From Ophthalmolycus amberensis (Eukaryota; Chordata; Actinopteri; Perciformes; Zoarcidae), in contig JAFEUB010000811.1 in the NCBI GenBank assembly GCA_024529925.1, forward strand, positions 1,634,001-1,698,000: a stretch of DNA of 64,000 nucleotides. The letters are read 5' to 3'. The position numbers and the translations under genes are program-made. Position 1 is the stretch's first letter. Each line of letters begins with the position of its first letter. Below, piece after piece: positions 55,230 through 64,000 of this stretch. The notes beneath the pieces were generated by a model, which was not told the origin of the DNA, searched no databases, and saw nothing but the letters and a program-made list of their open reading frames with translations.

Positions 55230-56750
55230 TATGTTATGTGGACGTGCATTTTGTCCCACACAATATGACTGTGTAAACAACAGGTAAATGATGCCCACAC
55301 ACACTGCCACGTTTCCACTGTAGGGACTGAACAGAAGATGGAAGCTCTCTATGTGCGTCCACACAAACCTTGTGCATGGTACAGAACACTGGACCCACCT
55401 CTGACCTTTTCATATCAGACTGGGGATCACAGGTAAACACCACTGTTCTGTACCTGGGTGTGCAACTGCGTTTCCTTAAACAACAACAGAACGACAGAGG
55501 TGAAAAGAAGGTGAAGCTGAACGTTTGGAAATGTGATTTTCTTTACATTTCTTTGCCGCAGCTGGAAGCCTATGAAATGGTAATTGGTAAATGCGTTCTC
55601 TGCAGTACATCAAGGTCTCTCAAAAAATGTTCCTCTTCACTTCCACCTCAACCATGCAAAAACATGGCTTCGGTTTTGTCTTTAAAGTCTTAGATTGCTG
55701 TGCAAATCGAAAATGAGCATAAAAAAAACAAGTGGATAGCTCTAAAGAATCTCATTTTACCTTGATTTCTCTTTCTTCTGCCTCCTTCTTCTACATCAAT
55801 TACCTGAAAAAAAGATAATGATAATGCTGCTTCCCTCCATCCATCATGTCTCTCTCTGTCTCCTCCTGAGTCACAAAGCTCTCAATGTCATTATGGTGAA
55901 CAAAGTCTTGCACTGGAAACAGTAATAAGGCTCTAAGAAAAGCTACTTGTTCTTATTAGAGCACACACACACACACAGGCCTAATCTAACCCGTGTTACT
56001 ACGGTCTATATGCAAACAATAATGAGCAGCAGTTATAGTATAATAGATATTAGGTGCCAGGTTTAGAGTGCTGCAGGACTCTGGGAAGTCACAATGCAGC
56101 TGCAAGAAGAAAAAAAGAAAACATAACAGTAATAATCACGTCATTCCACTAATGCAAACCAGACTAGTTTGCGGAAATTGCATGCTTTTTTTTTTCTTTC
56201 TTTCTCATATGAGAAGGCTTCAATATTGCACATCTCATTCCAAACCATGTTAATTAATCTGCTGCTCTAACAGTCTCCGCTCAATCCGGCTTCAGTCTTC
56301 CCACCAGATGTTGAACCTGGCTGCGTGGATTGCAGTCCCGTTCAGACACAAGACGCATTAGTGTGGCACTTGTATGACAGAGGTGGCCAAAGGTATGCGG
56401 CCAAGTGTTGCTGCCAAGCTGTCAAATGCTAAACAGTTGGTATAAGTGTGATGGCGTAATGAAAAGGACCCTACAAAGAAGCAAAACCGCATTCTTTACC
56501 TTTGCTTTGCCTGATCCGGTTTGTTATTGTGTTATGTGGTTTGTTGCTGGAAGACCACGGTGGAGAGTTGGAGGGAGGTGTGCCGCTGCTGACAGAGTTT
56601 CTTGCGTTGAGGTGCAGAAAACTGAACAGAAAACTCAGTGTTATCTAAAAGATGTTCAATGTCATGGCGGTGACTTCAACCATGTGGATGTGATGAGAGA
56701 TGTCAGAACGAGACTTCTCCAAACGGGAAGGAGAAGGTTTTATTTCTCTG
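55230..56750. other. Noncoding stretch, nothing assigned
   Basis: A short CA array at 55961-55978 and a T-rich run near 56187-56197. The frames at 55370-55693 and 56405-56773 have ordinary composition but no splice sites, start context or domain, so no gene is called. Confidence 0.35.
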
Positions 56751-56754
56751 TAGG

Positions 56755-56850
56755 GAATTTTAATTCAATTTGAATTGATTTGTATAGCAAAATATCACAA
56801 ATTTGCCTCAGAGGGCTTTACAATCAGCACAGCATACGACACATCTTAAT
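56755..56850 (+). mobile_element. Teleost retroelement-tail repeat fragment
   Basis: 'attgatttgtatagcaaaat', 'atcacaaatttgcctcagag', 'ggctttacaatc' and 'cagcatacgacac' in this order match a repeat very common in percomorph intergenic DNA. Only about 95 bp remains. Confidence 0.7.
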
Positions 56851-57279
56851 AAGAAAATGAATTCACTAGAACGAATACAACGAAGGCTGACCTGGGAGAG
56901 TGCGATACTTTAGATACGGTGTTATTGAAGTATTTCACCTTCAAAACACTGACCTCTCCTTGTAAAATGAAGTGGCGCAAAAAAACTAAATTTATAGCTC
57001 AAGATTTTGTTCTAACTATGGAGGTTTTCAAACTCGCATTAAATGGATCTGGTCATTTATTGGTTGCCAGTCTGAAAAATATAACGAATTCTTAATTGCT
57101 GAAGAGCTTGAGTGTTTGCAGATACCAAAGGACAGATGAGAAAGACAGACCTCAGTGTCTTCATTTCATTACTTTAAGATATGACATTTCTAAATGACAT
57201 TTACAACGAATAAACAGGCACCTAATTGACATTGAGGAAATAGGGGGAAGTAGACCCCTAATAAGAAAAGTCCCAGTTT

Positions 57280-57282
<3 letters not shown>

Positions 57283-57315
<33 letters not shown>
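57283..57315. repeat. (AC)16 microsatellite
   Basis: Pure 33-bp array immediately left of the candidate conserved element at 57325-57495. Confidence 0.96.
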
Positions 57316-57318
<3 letters not shown>

Positions 57319-57324
57319 CAGAGC

Positions 57325-57495
57325 ACAGGCAGGGTCATGATAATTAACCCTTATAATCAGGAACTCGGTCCTTGTGTTATCACTGAGTAATTGCAGACTT
57401 CTAATCCTCATTTAGAGTAATTAATCAAATGTGAACACAGAGCTGCTGCCAATTATGACACATAATGAGAGCTCATTTGGCATTCTTCATGAGGA
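57325..57495. promoter_or_regulatory. Candidate conserved noncoding element, homeodomain-site dense
   Basis: Within 170 bp: TAATTAA (57341), TTATAATC (57351), GTAATTGC (57387), CTAATCC (57401, bicoid/OTX type), GTAATTAATC (57418), CAATTATG (57450) and CATAATGAG. Seven AT-core homeodomain sites in an otherwise balanced, repeat-free block are far above the local background. I rate this the best enhancer candidate in the window. Confidence 0.4.
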
Positions 57496-57514
57496 CCCAC
57501 AATTTACACTTGGC

Positions 57515-57770
57515 TCTTCGTCGTCATGATCGTCAACATTTTTCTCTTCCCCTCTCTCCTCCTCATCTTCATCGCCATCTCCATCAACAACATCATCCTC
57601 ATTGTCACCTTCTTTATCGCTGTTATCCTTTGCTTCATCGCTAAGTGAGATTTTATTGTTTTATTCTTCATCACCATGATCATCATTGTCATCATTATGA
57701 TTATTGTCATCGTGGTGAGTATCATTGTCATCCTCATCACCAGCATCATCACCATCACATCGTCCCGGTC
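57515..57770. repeat. Degenerate (ATC)n trinucleotide tract
   Basis: Nearly all of it is made of TCA/ATC/ATT/GTC units with scattered substitutions. The Met/Ile-rich frames on both strands (57504-57911 minus, 57676-58017 plus) come from the repeat and are not genes. Confidence 0.9.
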
Positions 57771-57984
57771 ATGTGTCCCCATGGAGATCAAGGGTGAGCA
57801 CACACACCGCTGTCCGTATCTGCATCTGATCAACCAAGTAAATCCTCTGTGTCTGTATCCATACCAACAATGGGCGGGGTTTAAGCCAGAAATGGGTGGG
57901 GCTTTAACCATACCGAACCATAAATTGGTAGCTCTAGATCAATGTTTTTCCTCTGTGCGGATATTGACACACTATACTTGGATG

Positions 57985-58125
57985 ACACCATCGACTGTAT
58001 ACAGGAAGTTGACGTAGTCACCGTGACGTCCCCCATTGACTTGTAGACTGACGTTTTGAAGCCTCGAGTTCAGCATTTTAACCATCACCCTCTTGGTTTT
58101 TAGCCGTCGCCATCTTGCCTCGGAG
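57985..58125 (+). mobile_element. 'gaagcctcgagttc' teleost dispersed repeat
   Basis: 'gactgtatacaggaagttga', 'cgtagtcaccgtgacgtccc', 'ccattgacttgtagactgac', 'gttttgaagcctcgagttca' and 'gccgtcgccatcttg' occur in the order I know from a CpG-bearing repeat of percomorph genomes. No coding capacity. Confidence 0.75.
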
Positions 58126-58129
58126 CTGA

Positions 58130-58733
58130 GAACGCTGAATAAAACATTTGTAGGCGACTCCTGCATGACATCTGTAGGGTCTGCTGCTTTACATAGTAGC
58201 TATAACAATTTCAGTCACGGAGCACAATTAAACTTTCTTTTTGTATGAGCTGCTTATCAGAATGTTATATTCACATTAAACCCCTCAACCGAGGATCCTC
58301 ACAGCCGTAACCTCCTATTAAGTCTGTGAATATGCAAGTGCGGTCAAGTCCAGACATTTGGATTCAGCCTGTGTGCGTTGTACTCTACGAGCATGTGGCC
58401 ATGCGGTACACATCTCTGTTGGACTGACGAGGACGCCGCTGCAGGTCAGCATTTGTTGGACTGTAACGTTGCTTAAAACACAGCAGCGGGCAGATAAAAG
58501 AAAAGCAGAAAAAGAAGACAGTAAACTGATGAAAGCAATGCAGGTATCGCAACATTTAACTGAGGCTTTGTGGGTGTTTTATAAGGAGCTCATTTGTCTT
58601 CGTGGACATCTCGGCTTGTGTCCGTGTGTCTCTGCAGTCTTATCAGATTGGTGTCTCAGTGACTGCATCTTTGGATTTTTCGAAGTTATTTTCTATCATA
58701 ATGTATGCTGCTCTAAGGAGTGTGTGAAAGGGA

Positions 58734-58774
<41 letters not shown>

Positions 58775-61060
58775 AGAATATGATACCAGATATGGATTAT
58801 CTCTATAAGGAGGCCTGGCCACAGTCGTCGGCTGCCTCATCACTTATTAAACAGCCTCACTGTGGATCTCTGAGATGAAAGCCGACTACCTCAGAGACTC
58901 CACGGCAGCCGGCTCAGTCAATTCTCAGCCTCGATCAATAGGAAAGTTCTCAAACTGTTGACTCAAGTACAATTCAATAGGAACTATTGATACCGAAGGA
59001 GTCGGCGAAGCGCACGACAAGACAACAGAACAACATTTGTGGCCGGGGGCAAGGAGCCCCGGTGCTCTTGTCCTGGGGTGAAAACTGTCCGGCGCTTCAC
59101 CTTCACACTCCTCTTATTCCTTTACTGCTCTTCTTGAATAATAAATACATACAGAAATAGTGTGGGCTGCCAGCTCCTCTTTACATAAAACATTGATGCT
59201 GTCTGCAGATTGAAACTAAAACAGTCACTCTGTGAGTCTTTACTGACGCCCAAAGGATACGGCTCGTCTGAAAGCCGTGAAGAAACAGAAACGATGGAGC
59301 TTCCACTGAACAGTGACCTCTTCAACTCCAGGTTTTATCGACGTCTGAGGGATGCTGCTCGGCTAAAGCCGTGAACACCTACAAACTTTCACTGACACCC
59401 AAAAAAGCTTCAGCTCCCCTGCCAACTTCTCTCCTCTCTAAGCCGCCCTCGTCGCTTTGTCCTCCGGTGATCGTCCTGCTGGGATTTGGACCAACATGGA
59501 CACATTTAAGTGTATCATCAGCTTAACTGGGACAGTGCGACACCCTCAGAAATTTGGACAAACTGGTTTTACAAGACTCACAAGTCGGTCTCTAAACGCC
59601 TCGCTCAACAAGAGACTGAAGATCTCTCTACTCCCGTTGCTAAAGCTTCGACAAAAATCGTGAGTCCACATGTATGCAGACTTTGCCTGAGGGAATCACC
59701 CACAATTCATAGCTTCGTGACATTAAACACAGGGTTATCAGGGGAAGCCCAGAGGTGTTAAAATAAAAGGTAAACAAAGAAGACGGCAGATGGGTATTCA
59801 GCCTGGCATATTACATTTACACAGAAACATTAACGTAAAGGATTTAAGGTGGTAGATGAAAAAAAAACATGAAATGCAAGAAGAACAAGCACAGGCACAC
59901 CTGGTTTATTCGTTAACCATGACTCTTAATTTTGATTATTGAAGAGAGTATATTGATTATTTGACAAATACCTCCCATCTGGTAAGGAAAGAGTTTGGAC
60001 GACGTCTACATCAGGAAGTAAAAAATGTAAAAATGAAAATACGAATTTTTACACAATATGTTTTGGCGTCGTCAAGGTAGCGTGATATGGTGCCGCAAAG
60101 TGCTGTCCCATTCATATTTGTACCAGTTTCCTTGCAGCCTCTCACACTCGACCATTTACCAGGTGACATCACTTGAGTCCCTGAGGGTTCAGGGTGTGAG
60201 GCCTTTGGGGGGGGGGGGGGGGGGGACATTGGGATTGGACGCGGCTCCCTCCGCTACCTCCTCCGTAGCCGTGTCATATATGATGTCGACCAATAACAGT
60301 GCGTTATCCCCACGTGTCCCGACGCATGTAGACAAACAACAGTTTGTTATCAGACGAGAGTTGCTGCTGGAGTGTTAGTCTTGTCAAGTCAAACAAGGAA
60401 AAAAGGAGACACACATTTGCATTGCTCTGCTCCGAACACACACACAGAATACTTTCGCACATTAAAGGATGATGTTCATCATCCCTTCAAATGTAAAAAA
60501 ACAGTTATTTTCCAAACAAAGAAGCCAGTTTATCTAGACAGCCTGCACCGTAAGAGCCTTCATACAATAAGATGACTTAACCTGAATAACATGGAGCTAA
60601 AGAGAATAAATGAGCTGTGTGGTCGATACCAGACATTAACAACAAACTGTTTGGTGTTGCTGAAATCAAACCGGTTGCACCAGCTTTACCTAAGTTCAAA
60701 CTTAGGCTAGCTATAAAGTAGGTGTGTATTAACACATATTAGAACAGGTTGCACCACACACACAACCATACAGCTGCTATTAGTAGCCCCAGCTTTTATT
60801 TGCTTCAATTGCTGAACTCAACCAGCCTATATTTGGGAAAGGCATCTATAGGGACACGCCTTTCATGGTTTAAATTAAAAATGAAAACTCTGTGACTCTC
60901 CCACACACACAATTACACAAACAGTCCACTTGTTTGATTCGATCCACAGCAGGAACCTCTCCCTTTTTGGCTAATTGACAAAAAAAACTCCTTTAGTCCG
61001 CTATTTTGTCGATTCTTGCGTCCGTGTAGTCATCTGTCGATGGTGTGGACGTCGAGGGAA
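58130..61060. other. Noncoding stretch with a GT array and a candidate element at 58795-58990
   Basis: (GT)18 at 58736-58772. 58795-58990 is repeat-free with CACTTATTAAAC, CTCGATCAATAGG and paired GAAAGCCGACTAC motifs. A G19 run lies at 60207-60225. Frames at 59457-59761 have no splice or domain support. 59200-59450 has two diverged copies of a 'ct.taaagccgtga' phrase (59268 and 59362). Confidence 0.3.
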
Positions 61061-61064
61061 ATCC

Positions 61065-61335
61065 CTTTAGGTCGAGCGAGCGCGTCGAGCCAGAATGGAG
61101 CTAATGAGATCAGCCATAAAGTCGGGAATTAAAGTGTGCACACTGAGCTTGTTGGGAAGCTAATTTAATCAGAGTTCCTTGAATGCAGAATTGGGCTCGG
61201 GACAGATCAGCCACTCTCTGCCACCTGATTAAAAGTTGCGGCACCGTGAGGTCATTGACCGAGGGCCAGGTGAGGACACGCTCTGATTGGTTCACATGTC
61301 ACAGAGCCGCTGAAGGAGTTCATTATGTCTATCTG
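61065..61335. promoter_or_regulatory. Candidate conserved noncoding element
   Basis: A 270-bp repeat-free block with GAGCTAATGAG (about 61099), GGGAATTAAAG (about 61125), GCTAATTTAATC (61159-61170), CTGATTAAAAG (61226-61236) and TGATTGG (CCAAT on the minus strand, about 61283). The balanced base composition and spaced homeodomain sites are enhancer-like. Not tested for conservation. Confidence 0.35.
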
Positions 61336-61734
61336 CAGTTTCACATTGCCTGATTTGGAAACACCACTGCAGTTGTTTTTCAAATGCTTAAAATATTGAT
61401 GTTCTATGTTATCAGATTTTGATCACAGATTTTTTTCAGGGGTGGATTAATATGCATGACAATAGATGTTTTAGGATGAGAAGGAGGCCCGCTGAGACTG
61501 CATTTGCACGGAAGCCAGACTTTGGTGCCAAGCTGCTGCCTAATATTCATCAAACCTCAACCATTGAGATCGAGGATCAGAAATTGCTCATATTGGTCTT
61601 TTGGATTGCCGACTGAGACAGTAAGATGAGAAAAAGGAAGAGATGGATGGAGAGATAATAGAGGCGTGGACATTTCTTGATTCTAAGATGCATCGTGATG
61701 CGGATGTGAACAACTCTGCATCGATGCAGTGACA

Positions 61735-61950
61735 GAACATAATCAACCAAAACCGAAACCAAACTTGGTTATGGTTAGGCAACAAAACCTCCTGGTAAGG
61801 GTTAAGAAAAGATCGTGGATACAATAAGTTTGTTTGTTACATAACATAACAATGCTTGTTATGTATCTGGTCTAGTTACATAACAAGACTAAGGTAAAAC
61901 CTCAACGTTGACTCGATGAAAGTCTTGTGTTTGAACAGTCCTCCAGTCCC
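61735..61950 (-). mobile_element. 'ggcaacaaaacc' dispersed repeat, copy 4
   Basis: 'gttatggttaggcaacaaaa', 'cctcctggtaagggttaaga', 'aaagatcgtgg', a run of 'gttacataacataac' units, then 'aacctcaacgttgactcgat', 'aaagtcttgtgtttgaacag' and 'cctcc'. This is the reverse complement order of copy 1 with the outer end seen in copy 3. Non-coding. Confidence 0.7.
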
Positions 61951-61954
61951 TCCC

Positions 61955-63465
61955 ACTCGCTCTTTATACTATGTTAGTTGACAGCCCCGTGCGTCTCATA
62001 CAGACACTAAAGGCCGCATCGGTATCAGACGCCGAGGGGCACTGACCAAGTATCAATATTTGACGAGTTGAAAGAGAGAACGTATCGGGCAACAACAGAC
62101 AGGACGGTGGAAGAAGCAGCAGGAGGAAATCAGCTAGGAAGACAAAGCATGCCATGGAGGGAGAAGAGGAAGAAAGGCAGCAAAGCAGGGAGAAATGGAG
62201 AAAAAAGAGAAGAAGAGATGGAAGGAGACAGAAAGGACATCTGTCGTTAGCTGCAGGGTCTGAGTCCACGCCAGAGATGAGGTCAGCGAAGCCTGCTGGA
62301 CACAAACACTGACCACCAGGCTGAAACACACTGAAGGCTCATTGTTTTGCCGGTTTTACACATTGTTGCTGACAAAGCACTCTGATTTCTGCGTGTACAC
62401 TGTAAGAAAAAAAAGAAAAGAAAAACAGATGACATCATTTCGCAGATTTTATTCTCTGCTATCACAAACAGATTCACACATCAGAAAACAACACTACTAC
62501 CTCTCCCTCTCTCACACAAACACACAGGCTCTCTCTCCAGCTCACTGGCGTTATGACCTGTGTTAACGATGCATTATATGCATCTCGCCACATTGCAGCG
62601 AGCATCGCCTCCGTCTCGGCTGTCCGTCAACCCTTTGAGCATGAGCACCCCACCTTTTCTTCCTGCCTGCATGGAAATACTAAACCAGTTTGAACATTTT
62701 CTGCAGCACAAATAAAAACGTGTCATAGGATACCGAGACAGATATTCCTCCATGTGAAATGTGGGAATGTTCATATAGACACAGCTTACATCTTTAGAAA
62801 GAACACTGCCTTGTCCTTTATTATTATTATTTTCCAACAGTCTGACTTCTTTTTAGTCATCGTGTTGCCATATCTTAGAAGCTAACTTGATGAACAGTAT
62901 CAAAACTGACAAAAACTACAAGAATAAAACCCACGTTGTAATAAACCACAACTGACTCCAATGACCATGATTACGACTGTGAAAGTGGTCGAAATGAACT
63001 ACATATGTGTATGTGTGCGGCAGATGTTGCCACCGTAACTTATATAATGCCACCAAATTGAAATGATCGTGTAATTGATTATGTGGAACACTCGGCCTTA
63101 GCTCTCATTTCTTCATTTTTAAACATGGTGTTTTATTTCGTCACAAAGGACTTCACATTGTTTGTGCGATGCCTGTTAGGTCATGGGGCATTAAGACAAC
63201 CTGCATTACATCTCTATACGATATCTCTAGAGGCGACACACTGCACCTCTCCAAGGTCACTTACACAAAGAGATGGAGCTTTCCAGAAGGGCTGATTATG
63301 ATGAGTGGGATTAAACCATGGATCATGTATATCATTTCCCGACATATCATATCCAGGCTGTCCACCAGTGTATTGAAAGCCTGGCTGCCTTCTGGGCTTA
63401 AGTTGACTCCCTCTCGGTCCAAAGCATCTGGGAGTTTTTTTTGTTAATTTATTTTTAAGATGGGG
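61955..63465. other. Noncoding stretch, nothing assigned
   Basis: A purine-rich patch at 62060-62240 gives Arg/Glu-rich frames that are not genes. The rest is unique sequence without exon, promoter or repeat signature. Confidence 0.35.
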
Positions 63466-63468
63466 GGG

Positions 63469-63506
63469 AGAGAGAGACAGAGAGAGAGAGAGCGAGAGAG
63501 AGAGAA

Positions 63507-63547
<41 letters not shown>

Positions 63548-63586
63548 GACAGAGAGAGAGAGAAAGAGACAGAGAGACAGAGAGAC

Positions 63587-63619
<33 letters not shown>

Positions 63620-63696
63620 AAGAGAGACAGAGAGAGAGAGAGAGAGAGACAGAGAGAGACAGAGAGAGAGAGAAAGAGACAGAGAGACAGAGAGAC

Positions 63697-63729
<33 letters not shown>

Positions 63730-63730
63730 A

Positions 63731-63775
<45 letters not shown>

Positions 63776-63796
63776 GAGAGAGCGAGAGAGAGAGAA

Positions 63797-63839
<43 letters not shown>

Positions 63840-63868
63840 GACAGAGAGAGAGAGAAAGAGAGAGAGAC

Positions 63869-63947
<79 letters not shown>

Positions 63948-64000
63948 GACAGAGAGAGAGAGAAAGAGAGAGACAGAGACAGCGACAGAGAGAAAGAGAG
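63469..64000 (+). repeat. Purine-only GA/GACA satellite with about 110-bp higher-order period
   Basis: At least 530 bp made almost only of GAGA with GACA, GAAA and rare GCGA units. A longer pattern (AGAAAGAGAC then three AGAGACAG-type units) recurs at 63561 and 63671, giving a period of about 110 bp, with a looser third copy near 63850. The tract runs off the window edge. Mirror-symmetric polypurine sequence can form H-DNA. Confidence 0.95.

Noticed and set aside
57504..58017. Met/Ile-rich frames suggesting membrane proteins
   Set aside because: Products of the degenerate ATC trinucleotide tract; both strands are open for the same reason.
63469..64000. CRISPR-like regular repeats
   Set aside because: There are no unique spacers; it is a polypurine satellite in a eukaryotic genome.

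Overview
The window is nuclear DNA from a ray-finned fish, most likely a percomorph-type teleost. The evidence is the long and very frequent (CA)n/(GT)n arrays (about 28 in 64 kb), several dispersed repeats whose consensus I know from teleost genomes (a tRNA-related SINE with A and B boxes, two CA-linked 'gaggaca'/'gggacat' repeats, a gene-poor-region MITE family, an L2/CR1-like LINE), and the lack of any long uninterrupted coding frame. It is not bacterial or viral: there are no operons, and all open frames over 100 codons are short chance frames or translations of microsatellites.

Coding content is minimal. At the left end, on the minus strand, I find two candidate first coding exons about 3.1 kb apart: one with its ATG at 5779 (38 codons, donor at 5664/5663) and one with its ATG at 2570 (11 codons, donor at 2536/2535). 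Both end in phase 1 and both have promoter-like sequence just upstream. The simplest reading is one gene, running off the left edge of the window, with two alternative promoters and N-termini. I do not recognise the protein. A third, weaker exon candidate lies on the minus strand near 30.8-30.95 kb.

The remaining 58 kb (6-64 kb) lies 5' of that gene. It is intergenic or 5'-UTR intron and looks like the flank of a developmentally regulated gene: blocks of non-repetitive, homeodomain/SOX/POU-motif-rich sequence (about 9.4, 10.1, 31.1, 32.2, 34.6, 36.6, 40.8-41.3, 49.7, 57.4, 58.9 and 61.2 kb) are candidate conserved noncoding elements. A CpG-rich block at 47.95-48.18 kb could be a distal promoter. 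These are inferences from composition and motifs; I could not align to other genomes.

Repeats make up most of what can be named. They include: very long CA arrays at 6.9, 13.75, 31.5 and 48.3 kb; a purine-only GA/GACA satellite with an about 110-bp higher-order period filling 63.47-64.0 kb and running off the right edge; an L2/CR1-like LINE whose 3' end (+ strand, 23.4-24.04 kb) abuts a reverse-transcriptase fragment in the opposite direction (24.05-24.42 kb); two copies of one MITE (26.25 and 37.1 kb); four copies of a 'tta-ggcaacaaaacc' repeat (16.1, 43.35, 47.0 and 61.75 kb), one of them inserted into a diverged about 172-bp tandem repeat; and a perfect 25-bp inverted repeat with a 5-nt loop at 41574-41628.
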